From Angomonas deanei (taxonomy: Eukaryota > Euglenozoa > Kinetoplastea > Trypanosomatida > Trypanosomatidae): a DNA stretch of 64,000 nucleotides. Below, piece after piece: positions 1 through 9,470 of this stretch (position 1 is its first letter; each line of letters starts with the position of its first letter). The notes under the pieces are model-generated. The model had not been told where the DNA came from. It saw only the letters and a list, made by a program, of their open reading frames with translations, and ran no database searches. The translations under genes were made by a program, and so were the position numbers. The stretch lies in contig LR877151.1 of NCBI GenBank assembly GCA_903995115.1, forward strand, positions 310,001 through 374,000, given 5' to 3'.

Positions 1-827
1 TGGCGGCAAAACTGCTGAAGGGCAGAAAAATAGAAAGTCTCTCCGGGGATGAAATGTACCAACTGAGTCAGCTCATGGCGGAGGAGGTGAAAAAGGCGTT
101 TGGCAAGAACTGCACGAGTACCGTGAAGAATGATCCCCAAATGCTGGCGGCCATCAACCAGTACCGCGCCAACCTCTGGATGACGGACGACGCCCTGGGC
201 GAGCTGATCCACCACCGCGATGAGTTCGTACGGCCGATCGGAGAGCTGGCGGAGGTAGTCGGGGGAGTGGACCGACCCGTCCTCTTCGGTGATGTCGCCA
301 ACCTGCGCCACCCGTACGGCAACCCTGTCGCCTACCAATGCATGGCGCCCCAAATCGGCACCCGCACCAACCCGACGGGAAAGAAAGAGGTCGCTGTATC
401 GATGGTGGTCTTCACCCACAAACCACACAAACTGCTTTTTGAGCCTCACGTGCTGAGGAATAGTCATCGATGCGTGCGGGAGCAGTACGGGCAGCAGGTC
501 AGCCCAAAGCACTTGGCCGTTCGTTTTCTGCCGATGGAGGTACACATTCCGGAGCAAATCAAGCGGTTCACGTTCGACAAGACGGTCGTGGGGGAACCGT
601 TGAACTGTGATGCGATCGAGCCCGGCTCCGTGCTCGTCATGGATCCTCACTTGATGACGGCCTTCGGGCCTAACTTTACCAACGCCGTTGAGGTGCTGTA
701 TCGCATCAATGTCGTGAGCGAAACCGCGAAGCCGTCTGTCAAACCCCCGTCCTGGATACGAGGTTGGCGGTCAACTGCGGGGGAGATTAACTTTATCTCG
801 CCAAAAGTGTTCCCCCGTCTGTATTGA
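1..827 (+). CDS. Unidentified kinetoplastid protein, 5' end at window edge
   Basis: The frame is open from the first bases and ends at TAA 825-827. The reading frame is such that an A just before base 1 would create an ATG reading MAAKLLKGRK, so the gene may be missing only one base. Otherwise the first internal ATG is at 54. The visible part is about 274 residues with no transmembrane segment or signal peptide. Its second half has a beta-rich look: a run with VAVSMVVFTHKPHKLLF and a later GSVLVMDPHLMTAFGP followed by VLYRINVVS. That resembles the closing strands of a double-stranded beta-helix (cupin or PhyH-type dioxygenase), but I cannot place a clear HxD...H metal triad, so no enzyme function is claimed. 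It is a real gene by its codon use and by its position in the co-directional array. Confidence 0.75.
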   Translation, partial: AAKLLKGRKIESLSGDEMYQLSQLMAEEVKKAFGKNCTSTVKNDPQMLAAINQYRANLWMTDDALGELIHHRDEFVRPIGELAEVVGGVDRPVLFGDVANLRHPYGNPVAYQCMAPQIGTRTNPTGKKEVAVSMVVFTHKPHKLLFEPHVLRNSHRCVREQYGQQVSPKHLAVRFLPMEVHIPEQIKRFTFDKTVVGEPLNCDAIEPGSVLVMDPHLMTAFGPNFTNAVEVLYRINVVSETAKPSVKPPSWIRGWRSTAGEINFISPKVFPRLY

Positions 828-1055
828 GGAGCGTTCTTATTCACATTTCTGTAATATTATATAAGCGTGCTTCTTTTCGAATGATGATTTTTTTTTTTCT
901 TCCTTTTTTAGAATTGCCGAAGACTGTTGTTCAAGAAGGTGACATTTTGTTTTTCTCCTCTCTTTCCTTTTTGCAGATGCAAAGTATTTAGTATAGAGTT
1001 TTTACAGCAGCATCAATCAAAATCACGTCTAAAATAGAATCAATTGAATAATAAA

Positions 1056-3212
1056 ATGAGCACTTGTATTAGAAAGCTAGATTACACAAAAGGGGAACCA
1101 GACACGGCAGAAGAGGCGTGGCTCGTGCCCATGGACAACATTCCTCCACTAGGCAAACCCCCCACCGCCGCGGGGGAGGAACGCAGAGGTGCCGCCTCCC
1201 TCAAGGATTTGGAGCTCGCGGTGGAAAGCGCGTGTGAGGAAATCCGTAGGATCGACGAACTACGTCTTCGGGCCGTTTGGATAAACATTCTGAGCAACCG
1301 TACCAAAGGGGAACAGCCATTTCGTTTTCCAGAAAAATCAAAACGGACTGGTAAACCACTGTCGGTGGAGCAGCGGCGCGCCAATTTGAGGCAACGGAAT
1401 TTCTTTTCGGAGGTGGACACGACCACTGCGACCGCCCCTTCCGTGGTCCAGCCCGGTGGTAAGCCACCCTTCCTCCCGCCCAACCGGTTCCCCTCCCTGC
1501 CGCCCCTCTCCACGGCAGACTACGACCACTTCAACTACACCATCTCACAGTCCATCCTCTCCGCCTCCCACGAGGGGACCCGCTCCTTTCGTCGACGGCG
1601 GGAGGTGGGTGATACGTCGACCGCATCCAAACGCACATTGTCCCTCCGCCATGCCATTCAGGCACACGGTGGAGTTGAAAACGATAAGCGTGTTACCCCC
1701 GCCGTCCCCGTCCCTCCAACAGAGGAGGAGAGGGAGAAGGTGGAGGAAGTGCCAAGTTCCCTTTCACTGCTCATCCTTGACATTGCGAAACAGAGAGCGC
1801 TTGCGACGCTGTTTCTTCGTCAGGCCCGCCTCGAAAGTTACCGACGGAAAATGTTTTTAAATGAGATTCAAGTACGCTACAACTACTATGTAAAGCGGAG
1901 ACTCTTGCAGCATTGGCTGCTGGCCGCTGAGGTATCAAAACAAGCAAAAGTGGAGTGGCTCTACGTGCTGGTAGAGAAGTGGAGGTCCTATGCCCGCATG
2001 AAAGTGGACTTGCGGGAGCGAATGATTATCTTCAGAGACAAACTTCGCGAACGGGCCAACGCCCTTTCCCGTCTCCAACACGTCCAGACGCACCTTTACT
2101 TTCAAAAGTGGAGGGCCGCCCACGCGCGTCATCACTTTAGGCGTTCCCTCTACAGCGAGGCAGACTTGTTTTATGGTCAGGCGAGGGAAAAGCACCCAAG
2201 GTACGCCGCTGTCTTTGAGACCGAACGAGAAGGTCTATCCGTCGCTGGTGACCGACTGGTGCGGAAGCGCATTTTTGACCATTGGATGAATCGACTCCGG
2301 TCTCGCGAGGTACTCTACGGTGTCGATCAGCTGTACCGCGTGAACCGACAGAAGACGGTGATCCGAACGTTTGCCAAACGGTTCGGAGCGCACTATATGC
2401 ATCGGGAAGAGGCCAAAGAGAATCGGACGAACGAAATCAAAATGCTAGCGGACCGTGTCGCGGCGGAAACGGACGGTGCCCCGCGTGCTGCACGGGTTTA
2501 TGTGGCGGAGAAGGACAGTAGTTTGACTGTCCTAAAGGAGAAGTGCGCGGCACGGGTGGAGCAGGGTAGACTGCTACGACGGGCGTTCACCCTATGGGTG
2601 GAGCGTTACGAAAACAAAATGGTAAATGCGTTCCGTGATCGTCATGTACGGTTGACCGTCATGCGAACGTGGGTACTCCGAACCTTCCACCGCGTCGAGC
2701 TAAAGCGACAGCGGAATGAGGTGTGGCAGGCGATACAGTCCAAGAGTAAGGACGCCCTGATGGACCGCGTGGCCGACACGGCGTACACCCGTTGCTTGAT
2801 CGTCCCGGTGTGGCGCACATGGCGTAACGAGCTCAGCGCACGGAGGTGGCACCGATTTCATTTAGCGGCCAAATGCCTCCGACGGTGGTGGGATCGAAAA
2901 GAGGACCGTCAGATCAAACACCACCGTGATTGGATCGTGAAGCAAGATGTCTTTTCCTTGTGGGTCCGACGGGCGAGGACGCGCGCCCTACTTCAAGATG
3001 GAGTGTTAATCGCAGACACCATAAGGGAGACGGTCCTCCTCCTCTGCTGTCTGCGGCGGTGGCGCGCGAGGAAAGAGCGGAAGAAATCCATTCGTCTCTC
3101 TACCTCTATTCTAGAGGAACTGGAATTGGAGAAGACGTGCCGGTACTGTTTTGAAAAGTGGAAGAGACGAACCTTTCCTGTCCCCAGAACGCCCCTCGTC
3201 CACTATTATTGA
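1056..3212 (+). CDS. Sfi1-like centrin-binding repeat protein
   Basis: A 718-residue basic protein. The start is ATG 1056 (MSTCIRKLDY); the TTG a few codons upstream is not needed. Residues 1-240 are low-complexity and Pro/Ser-rich. From about residue 280 to the end there are at least ten degenerate repeats with a central hydrophobic-x-x-W core spaced about 25-70 residues apart, for example LLQHWLL (~284), LVEKWRSY (~309), YFQKWRAA (~349), IFDHWMNR (~407), AFTLWVERY (~511), LRRWWDRKE (~608), FSLWVRRAR (~633), LRRWRARKE (~665) and CFEKWKRR (~699). This is the pattern of Sfi1 repeats, long helices that bind centrins at spindle pole bodies and centrosomes. In a kinetoplastid the likely place is the basal body or bilobe; that location is inference. 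The repeats are seen directly, and the centrin partner is inferred from the family. Confidence 0.7.
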   Translation: MSTCIRKLDYTKGEPDTAEEAWLVPMDNIPPLGKPPTAAGEERRGAASLKDLELAVESACEEIRRIDELRLRAVWINILSNRTKGEQPFRFPEKSKRTGKPLSVEQRRANLRQRNFFSEVDTTTATAPSVVQPGGKPPFLPPNRFPSLPPLSTADYDHFNYTISQSILSASHEGTRSFRRRREVGDTSTASKRTLSLRHAIQAHGGVENDKRVTPAVPVPPTEEEREKVEEVPSSLSLLILDIAKQRALATLFLRQARLESYRRKMFLNEIQVRYNYYVKRRLLQHWLLAAEVSKQAKVEWLYVLVEKWRSYARMKVDLRERMIIFRDKLRERANALSRLQHVQTHLYFQKWRAAHARHHFRRSLYSEADLFYGQAREKHPRYAAVFETEREGLSVAGDRLVRKRIFDHWMNRLRSREVLYGVDQLYRVNRQKTVIRTFAKRFGAHYMHREEAKENRTNEIKMLADRVAAETDGAPRAARVYVAEKDSSLTVLKEKCAARVEQGRLLRRAFTLWVERYENKMVNAFRDRHVRLTVMRTWVLRTFHRVELKRQRNEVWQAIQSKSKDALMDRVADTAYTRCLIVPVWRTWRNELSARRWHRFHLAAKCLRRWWDRKEDRQIKHHRDWIVKQDVFSLWVRRARTRALLQDGVLIADTIRETVLLLCCLRRWRARKERKKSIRLSTSILEELELEKTCRYCFEKWKRRTFPVPRTPLVHYY

Positions 3213-3434
3213 TTAGACCTGCGGCGCATTCCGGGTGACTGCTTTTACAGTGTGTAAAGTGATTTTTATCCTTTCCATCTTTTTTTTTTTATTGGTTATT
3301 TACCGCCCACGCACCTCTATACGCTGCTCTCTCTCTCTTACTCCCTTCTACCGGTTTGCAGCACTACTACTTTGCTTAACATAGTTTCTTTCTTTTTAAT
3401 TTTCTTCATCCAGAGTGAGCCTTTCAGAAAAAGT

Positions 3435-4811
3435 ATGGAAGATTCCTACTTCGCAGACGCAAATGTCCGACGTGAGCTCGACCGCATGAACGAGGCGGTA
3501 GAGCGTTATGGCGTCCAACTGGACACCATCGAAAATGAGCTCGCCGTGATCGACGAGGAAAACCAGAACGACGACGTCAACCGTCAAATCATTGAGTACG
3601 AGGCGGCAATGAGCGCTAACTTTAAGGATATCCCCGCTGAGGATGCGCTGGACAACATTGTTCGCATGCAGAACCAACTGAAGATAGTCAAGCGACGCAA
3701 CCAGCTGCTGGCGAAGGAAAACGCCATCCAGCAGAAGCAGTTACGGGATCGTGCCAACATGCTCTCGCGTACCTCGACGGAGTTAGACAACATTACCGAA
3801 ATCACCGGCTGGCACGGCGAGTTCCACGATGTAGACATGAGCACCACCATGAACTATCAGGAGGCGGTACACGACATGACGACCCTCGCGGCAAAGGTGC
3901 GTCAGGAGCTGAATAGCGCGAAGGTGATCATCAAAAAGAAGGAGAATGCCATTGTGAAACTCCAGACAGACGCGGAGCAAAACAAGGAGCTGGAAAAGAA
4001 GCTTCAACTGCTGTACAATGACATTCGCGTGAAGCAGCGCGACACCCGCGAGGCGGAGGCGAAGCTGCAGCGAATGATCGTGGACGATAGCAACGTGGAG
4101 CGGGCGCTGGTGAAGCGAAGCGAGCAGCAGGACAGCGTGGCGGCGAGTGTACTGTACATGGAGAACGACAAGGAGTTCCTCAGTGACGCCGTGGCGGAGA
4201 TGAAGGTGATTTGCCGCCGCCAGGACAACGTGGTGAAGGCGCAGCTCGCCCGACAGCAGCAACTGCAGGCACGTCTCGATCAGATTATGAAGGCACTCCG
4301 TGAAATGAAGCTGGCGAAGGAGTTTGAGCGAAATGTGGCTAAGTCCGCCCTGGTGCCCTCCGCCTCCCGTGAGGAGCCCGAGGATGTGGAGCAAATCCTC
4401 CCCGACGACGAGCACATCCCTATTGACACGTATCGTCTGCTGTACAAGGACAATGAAATGATGCGCACGAGCGTGGCACGAAAGAATATGCTAGTGCTGG
4501 AGAAGGAGAGCGCCATACAGGCGTTGGAGTCCAAGCTAGCCAAGTACATTGACTCCCACAATGCCTCCGCGACGCAGGGCGACTCGATGCAGGCGAATAA
4601 GAATGCGGAGCTGACGGACTTGATGATCGACCTACAGGAGCAGCACAAGGCACAGCTAGCAGAGATTGAGGAGCTGTCGAAGGAGAACAGGGAACTTAAA
4701 TTAGAGTACAACAAACGTGCCCAAAATGCAAAGGCGAAGAAGGCAAAGGCAACCAACCGTTCATTGGAGTCTTCCGTCGTCTCCAAGACGTCTGTCCGCA
4801 GAGCGAAGTAG
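3435..4811 (+). CDS. Coiled-coil protein, 458 aa
   Basis: I choose ATG 3435 (MEDSYFADAN). The frame is open further upstream, but that stretch encodes a hydrophobic run from the polypyrimidine region (around 3388-3408) that should serve as the splice signal. The protein is almost entirely heptad-rich helix, high in Glu, Lys, Gln and Leu, with breaks around residue 137 (a TEITGWHGEFHDVDM segment) and around residues 300-330 (Pro- and acidic-rich). A Lys-rich tail follows residue 430. There is no catalytic motif or membrane segment. Proteins of this shape in trypanosomatids are often axonemal or cytoskeletal, which would suit the Sfi1-like neighbour, but neighbours in these arrays rarely share function. 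The family is not recognised. Confidence 0.8.
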   Translation: MEDSYFADANVRRELDRMNEAVERYGVQLDTIENELAVIDEENQNDDVNRQIIEYEAAMSANFKDIPAEDALDNIVRMQNQLKIVKRRNQLLAKENAIQQKQLRDRANMLSRTSTELDNITEITGWHGEFHDVDMSTTMNYQEAVHDMTTLAAKVRQELNSAKVIIKKKENAIVKLQTDAEQNKELEKKLQLLYNDIRVKQRDTREAEAKLQRMIVDDSNVERALVKRSEQQDSVAASVLYMENDKEFLSDAVAEMKVICRRQDNVVKAQLARQQQLQARLDQIMKALREMKLAKEFERNVAKSALVPSASREEPEDVEQILPDDEHIPIDTYRLLYKDNEMMRTSVARKNMLVLEKESAIQALESKLAKYIDSHNASATQGDSMQANKNAELTDLMIDLQEQHKAQLAEIEELSKENRELKLEYNKRAQNAKAKKAKATNRSLESSVVSKTSVRRAK

Positions 4812-5164
4812 ACGGTTCGCATTGCTCTCATCTGTTTCCGTTTCATTTTTTTATATATAGTAATCCCCACTTTTAAACACATCTTCATTTTTTGAAGACA
4901 CTATATATACTAGACTGTTAGATAGAAAAAAAAAAAATAAAGGAAGAATGACTGATAATAACAATCAAAAAAAAAAAAAAATACTATATCAGACTTTCTT
5001 TTTCTCGCGGTATAATCGACATGAAATTGTACAACAGTATTTTTCTCCCGACAATTTTTATTTGCTTAATGTTGCGGAATGCGTGAGAATAATAAATGCC
5101 CTCCTTCAAAACCATTACTTTCGTTCAATCTCCCTTTTCTTTCTCTCTCTCTAAAGCAGCTACA
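4812..5164 (+). other. Intergenic spacer with trans-splice acceptor
   Basis: AT-rich spacer with A- and T-runs near 4926-4940 and 4968-4982. A clean pyrimidine tract (TCTCCCTTTTCTTTCTCTCT, about 5129-5150) is followed by AAAG and CAG just ahead of ATG 5165. I see no gene or RNA in it. Confidence 0.6.
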
Positions 5165-6172
5165 ATGGCATCTTGGTTTGGGTTTGGTAAAAAGAAGGAC
5201 GAGGAGCGTATTGAGACGTTCAAAAACATTAATGAACTAGACTCATTTAAGCGGGCAAAGGGGATTGCCACCTCGGAGGGTGACCCCGAAAGTGGCACCA
5301 CACCAGGCGTGTTCGCCACACCCCGTCGCGAGAAGGAGGCAAGAGAGGCGATGGACGTTAGAGTACATTTAATGGATGTGAATGATATATCGGCCCTCAC
5401 GAAGCGATTCGGGAAAGAGTTTGAAACAGCGGATCGTCAAATGGCGGAGAAGGTGAAACTGGACAAGAAGACGTTTCTGTACGACTACGATCAAGATAAG
5501 CGATTTCAGGTGTGGAAGGAGGATAGGAAGAAGGCGGAGGAGCGGCTGCACATTCACTGGATTGACAACGTGATTGACCGGCCATTGACGGCGATGGTGT
5601 ACTTTCTGCGTGTCTTCACGACAGTAGGGCTGTTCTACGGACTGGGGCGAACGGCGTACCTCTACCGCACCATGGACCGTACGTACGCCAAGCTGAATGG
5701 TGTCTCGATTGGAAAGATTCTCTTTGAAGAGGTGAGCTTCAACGTGGCAAAAGGCGGCGGCGTGGCGGCGGTGAGTGCACTGAGCATCCCGTTAGGCGAT
5801 AGCACCTCTAAGATGATTCGTACCGCCTACCGCGGCGAGGTCTACGCACCACAGCGAGAGTGGTACGACGTGGTGTCCTCCTTCACAATGGGCGGCTTTG
5901 CGGCTGGGGGGACTTTTGCGGCAATCGAGCGCCAAGTCTTTTCACCGAGGGGAATGTTGTTTCTAATCGGCGGCGGCACCCTTGCTGGGCTCGCTGCCGG
6001 ATTCTTCCTAGGCTACTCGGTGTACCGACCGGTGGCGGAGAAGCGGAAGACGGAGGGTGGACTGTACGAGCGGCCATGGAAGAACTGGTCCAACCTCTAC
6101 GTGGCCTCCGGTGGTCCTGCCTACATGCGAGGAAAGTACACGTGGTCTCATGGCGGACGGGAGGAGCCATAA
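5165..6172 (+). CDS. Multi-pass (mitochondrial-type) membrane protein, Tim17-like topology
   Basis: The start is ATG 5165 (MASWFGFGKKKDEE), directly after the pyrimidine tract and AG; an upstream ATG at 5096 lies in the leader region. The protein has 335 residues. The first 135 are charged and soluble. Then come four hydrophobic segments at about residues 139-161, 193-213, 236-255 and 263-286, the last three very rich in Gly (AKGGGVAAVSA, MGGFAAGGTFAA, LIGGGTLAGLAAGFFLG). Glycine-packed four-helix bundles are typical of the Tim17/Tim22/Tim23 superfamily, which also includes complex I subunit B14.7. A Tim17-like protein of the inner mitochondrial membrane is therefore the best guess. The topology is seen; the family and location are inference. 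Confidence 0.45.
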   Translation: MASWFGFGKKKDEERIETFKNINELDSFKRAKGIATSEGDPESGTTPGVFATPRREKEAREAMDVRVHLMDVNDISALTKRFGKEFETADRQMAEKVKLDKKTFLYDYDQDKRFQVWKEDRKKAEERLHIHWIDNVIDRPLTAMVYFLRVFTTVGLFYGLGRTAYLYRTMDRTYAKLNGVSIGKILFEEVSFNVAKGGGVAAVSALSIPLGDSTSKMIRTAYRGEVYAPQREWYDVVSSFTMGGFAAGGTFAAIERQVFSPRGMLFLIGGGTLAGLAAGFFLGYSVYRPVAEKRKTEGGLYERPWKNWSNLYVASGGPAYMRGKYTWSHGGREEP

Positions 6173-6353
6173 TTTTTTACACATCCGTTTGTATACCTTA
6201 AAATACAGATGCCTTTTATGATGATGATTATTATTATCGTTTCTCTCCGTGTGTATGTTCTCTACTAGGGACACATTGTCTAATCCCCTCTTCTTTTCCT
6301 CCCAGTTTTATTATTCGTGAATAATATCCCTTTTTTCAACAAACCAATCAAAA

Positions 6354-7034
6354 ATGTGCGACTACGTTGCGGACTACCTCAGCCAGACTGGCCAGCGCGA
6401 TAAGGTGATGGCGATTGTGCAGTTTCTGCCCATGGCCCTCGAGGGCCCCGCCCTCTCCGCCGGCAACCCCGCCCTTGCCAAGCACCTCAAGTCCCTCTCT
6501 AACATGGCCGATGGATACCGTGCCATCACCCGTCTGGGTCTCCTCTTCGACGCCCTTGGCAAGCGCACCCTCACCGCCCTAGCGAAGCCCTCCGGTGATG
6601 TCGTCAGCGACCGTCTCAACCAGCTCAGCCACTTCTTCCACACGTTCTACTGCATCTTTGAGAACACCGCCGTCTACGCCGGCCACGGTGCTCTCCCCAG
6701 CTCCCTCGGCCGCCTCGGTGGTTGCGCCGTGACGTGCTGGTTCTACGTGCTGACCATCAGCATCATCAACATTCTCTACAAGCTGCTCAAGAAGGGCAAC
6801 CTCACCAAGGAGGAGAAGAACAAGGAGCTCGTCACGCTCCTCAAGCTCTCTCTCTTCTGGGTGTTCTCCCAGACCTGCCTCCCCAAGGGCGGCCCGGCCC
6901 TCCTCGAGGATGTCAGCGGTCCTCTGGCGCCCCTCCACCACATTATCCGTGCCATCGCCCCCAAGCACCTCGAGCTCAACGACTCCATCCGCGGTAGCCT
7001 CGGTTTCGTCGCCTCCATGTGCGACTTCTATTAA
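6354..7034 (+). CDS. GIM5: Glycosomal membrane protein, GIM5/PEX11 family
   Basis: A 226-residue protein with the PEX11 plan: an N-terminal helix with a D+xxK-xxxxQF pattern (QRDKVMAIVQFLPMAL), an amphipathic stretch with LAKHLKSLSNMADGYRAITRLGLL, and hydrophobic segments near residues 105-145 and 160-180, ending with a short hydrophobic tail (SLGFVASMCDFY). PEX11 proteins bend and divide peroxisomal membranes. In trypanosomatids GIM5A/B are the abundant glycosomal paralogues, and this length and sequence style match them. Codons are strongly C-ending (GCC, CTC, ACC), more so than in most neighbours, which suggests high expression. It stands in tandem with a second family member at 7469, so the pair probably arose by duplication followed by strong divergence. 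Start ATG 6354 follows a short pyrimidine/AG leader. Confidence 0.85.
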   Translation: MCDYVADYLSQTGQRDKVMAIVQFLPMALEGPALSAGNPALAKHLKSLSNMADGYRAITRLGLLFDALGKRTLTALAKPSGDVVSDRLNQLSHFFHTFYCIFENTAVYAGHGALPSSLGRLGGCAVTCWFYVLTISIINILYKLLKKGNLTKEEKNKELVTLLKLSLFWVFSQTCLPKGGPALLEDVSGPLAPLHHIIRAIAPKHLELNDSIRGSLGFVASMCDFY

Positions 7035-7468
7035 CGTCAAAACTACTGAAACAAAACAAATAATGAGCGAAAAAAGCAAGATTCTTTTTATTTTTCTGTC
7101 TGTTTCCTTAAAATCAAAAGAGGTACTTTTTTTATATTTTCTTTTTTCATGAATACCCTCTCGAATATCACACCTCGTGTGAAACACACCGAGAAAAAAA
7201 AAATAGAAAATATTTAAAATAAAAGTTCAAATTTCACCTATTCAAAAGACTTCAAAAAAAAAAAAAGTGAACGTATTCGTCAGGAGACAACAGCAGTGGG
7301 TGACATGCTTTCGTGAGTATGATTAAAGTTTTAGGGTTATGTGTGTGGCTTCACTCCCTCATCCCATATCTTTCTCTCCCTTTCCTATATGCAGTTATTT
7401 TAAATATTTTACTAGTTTTCTTTTTTTCACCGTTTACACCTTTTCATTGACCCTTATACAAACACACA
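7035..7468 (+). other. Intergenic spacer between the PEX11 paralogues
   Basis: AT-rich, with a TTTTTTTATATTTTCTTTTTT tract near 7128-7147, an A-run near 7252-7266, and pyrimidine tracts near 7361-7389 and 7420-7430 before ATG 7469. No gene or structured RNA is apparent. Confidence 0.5.
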
Positions 7469-8236
7469 ATGTCTGTAGATTTCAAAACTGGTATTAATGG
7501 CAAAATAAACTCGTTTTATAAGTATCTTGGCGATCGCTCGAGTCTGGACCGCACCGTCGGTGTGATCCAGTTCACGGCCATGACCTTTATCGAACCGGCA
7601 AAGGCGGCCGGCCAACCCCAACTTTCCCACAATCTGAGGGCCATCATGGATCTCTGCGGTTACTACCGTCGCCTCACCCGCTTCACACAGTGGGGGGTGA
7701 TCATTCCCATTCTGAGCCCTGCCGGTGTGAAGGCGTACATCAAGGAGTACAACCCCACCATCGCCGCCTTCCGTGTCCTGTGCACAGGGCTCTTCTCGGT
7801 CTACCTGCTAGGCGAGGAGCTCAACCTCTTCGCGACGATGGGGATGATCGAGGCACACTGGGGGCAGAAAATTAACCGCTTCCGCATTGTGTGTCTGTTT
7901 TGGTCCAACCTGTGCCGCCTCATCATGAGCTACTTGGTCCTGAAGGAGATGAAGTATGACGAGAAGCAGGGTGAGAAGGACCCGGTGTTAGCAAAGACCC
8001 ACAAGAAGCGTGTCCTCGCCGTCTGGGATGGTATTCTCATGACGCTGTTCGCCTACACGCTGCAGAAGGGCGCCCGCCCGGCCGGTCCTGGCCACTTGCC
8101 AAAGGCGCTGGAGAGTGGTAGCGTGATCGAGCTCCTCACGTGTCTCGTCCCACCCATCTACACGGTCCCGACCACCCCTCAAGGTATCTTGGGTGTTGCC
8201 TCCCTCGTGCCCAGCATCCTGATGGGCCTCGTGTAA
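7469..8236 (+). CDS. PEX11-family peroxisomal/glycosomal membrane protein
   Basis: A 255-residue protein with the same plan as the preceding gene: an N-terminal SSLDRTVGVIQFTAMTF aligns with the QRDKVMAIVQF helix, followed by LSHNLRAIMDLCGYYRRLTRF, the conserved basic amphipathic stretch of PEX11. Hydrophobic segments lie near residues 90-118, 135-152 and 185-200, and a hydrophobic C-terminus (GILGVASLVPSILMGLV) closes it. Identity with the tandem neighbour is low outside these blocks, so it is a separate paralogue rather than a recent copy. Family knowledge gives glycosome proliferation and membrane shaping as the role, and location in the glycosomal membrane. It could be the orthologue of T. 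brucei PEX11 proper or a GIM5B-like form; I cannot tell which. Confidence 0.75.
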   Translation: MSVDFKTGINGKINSFYKYLGDRSSLDRTVGVIQFTAMTFIEPAKAAGQPQLSHNLRAIMDLCGYYRRLTRFTQWGVIIPILSPAGVKAYIKEYNPTIAAFRVLCTGLFSVYLLGEELNLFATMGMIEAHWGQKINRFRIVCLFWSNLCRLIMSYLVLKEMKYDEKQGEKDPVLAKTHKKRVLAVWDGILMTLFAYTLQKGARPAGPGHLPKALESGSVIELLTCLVPPIYTVPTTPQGILGVASLVPSILMGLV

Positions 8237-8792
8237 AGAGAGGTGGGCAGAATAATAATAATAATCTAGACGCCCCGGCTCTCTTGTTTGTATTTGTTTG
8301 GTCATTGGTGTCCGTACTGTTTTTCTTTGACACTCGCTTTTTCTTTTGTTTTTTTCCTTTGCGTCAAATATATAAGGAAACCATTGTGTCACAGTACTGT
8401 AGTAGTTATAAGTTTTTAAAAGAATTGATAACAATCCATATTAAAAAAAAACCAAAAAACAAAACGCATAGTAAAAAAAAAAATGTACATTTCTCATACT
8501 TTTTCTTTCAACAAACATTCTTGCGATTTTCTTCTAAAACGATCCGCGAGAACCAAAACGATCCCACTTTTTTTTATTAATAAGTAAATAAAAAATACAT
8601 GTTGATGCTACGTTATTGAGATGTTCGTATATTTACCCATTTATCTGTACTGTGTTCGTGACACGACGCCATTGTGCTCCATTTTGTCCTTCCTTTCCTT
8701 TTTCTTATTGTTTTTGACTAGAAAAGAAAGTAGATAAATTCTTAGCAGTAGTTGCGGCAATCTTTTTTTTAAAAAAAAAAAATAGGCCGATC
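8237..8792 (+). other. Long AT-rich intergenic spacer
   Basis: It contains an (ATA) microsatellite near 8251-8262, several A- and T-runs, and a T8 run joined directly to an A12 run (8763-8782), then TAGG just before ATG 8793. The last element reads as pyrimidine tract, spacer and AG acceptor. No coding potential: the open frames here are Phe/Lys-rich products of homopolymers. Confidence 0.5.
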
Positions 8793-9470
8793 ATGACGGA
8801 ATACATCAACGACTTAGAGAATAGGAAAGATGACACCCTCCCACCCATCAACTTAGGTCCCTACGATAATCCACTTCTGTGGAACAAGCTCGACCCCTTC
8901 GGCGCCGACCGTGGTCATCAGCGTCGGCCAATGACGGTGTCTCGTGACTTTATGGAGCTGCAGCAGGTGCCCATTGTGTACCGCGACCAGTGCGTCCACC
9001 GCTGGGTGCCATTCCAGCGTTGCCTCCGCAACTTGAAGCCGGTCACGTGGGGTACCGTCAACTGCCACGAGTTCGAGGAGGCGTGGCTGGTCTGCCGTTC
9101 CTACGAGACCTACCGCATGCAGCTCCTCAAGAGCAAGTTCATGGAGCTGACGAAGGACTACACCGCCGAGGATAAGAAGTTCTTCCCCTCCCTCATGTAT
9201 TTGGGTTTCCCGTATTATATGATTTCTTATTACTGGTCGATGGCCGCCTCTGCTCGTCTTAGTGGCTGGGATGAACGGGACCCCGCCAACCCTGTCATGT
9301 GGAAGGAACCTAACCGGTCCCTCATGCGCGCCGAGTTCAGCCCGACGAACTGGGAGAACGGCACCATGACAAGCGCGAACGGCCAGAAGATGATCCCCGA
9401 TTCTGTCGTGCACGAGGCGATGCCTGGATTCCCACTGCCGGAGGACAAGCGACCCAAGTACACCGCATAA
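8793..9470 (+). CDS. NDUFB7: NADH:ubiquinone oxidoreductase subunit NDUFB7 (B18)
   Basis: A 225-residue protein with a twin CX9C motif: Cys67 and Cys77 (CVHRWVPFQRC) and Cys91 and Cys101 (CHEFEEAWLVC), 13 residues apart. This helix-loop-helix is the mark of B18/NDUFB7, an intermembrane-space subunit of complex I that is oxidised by the Mia40 route. The sequence just before it (VPIVYRDQC) also fits the family's conserved approach to the first cysteine. Human NDUFB7 is 137 residues, so this protein has extra N- and C-terminal parts, including an aromatic stretch LGFPYYMISYYWSMA (around 145-160) that could contact the membrane; long versions are common in kinetoplastid complex I. There is no cleavable presequence, as usual for CX9C proteins. 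Confidence 0.8.
   Translation: MTEYINDLENRKDDTLPPINLGPYDNPLLWNKLDPFGADRGHQRRPMTVSRDFMELQQVPIVYRDQCVHRWVPFQRCLRNLKPVTWGTVNCHEFEEAWLVCRSYETYRMQLLKSKFMELTKDYTAEDKKFFPSLMYLGFPYYMISYYWSMAASARLSGWDERDPANPVMWKEPNRSLMRAEFSPTNWENGTMTSANGQKMIPDSVVHEAMPGFPLPEDKRPKYTA

Noticed and set aside
4948-5154. 68-codon frame before the Tim17-like gene
   Set aside because: It crosses the polypyrimidine tract and acceptor of the next gene and reads as Asn/Lys/Phe-rich low-complexity.
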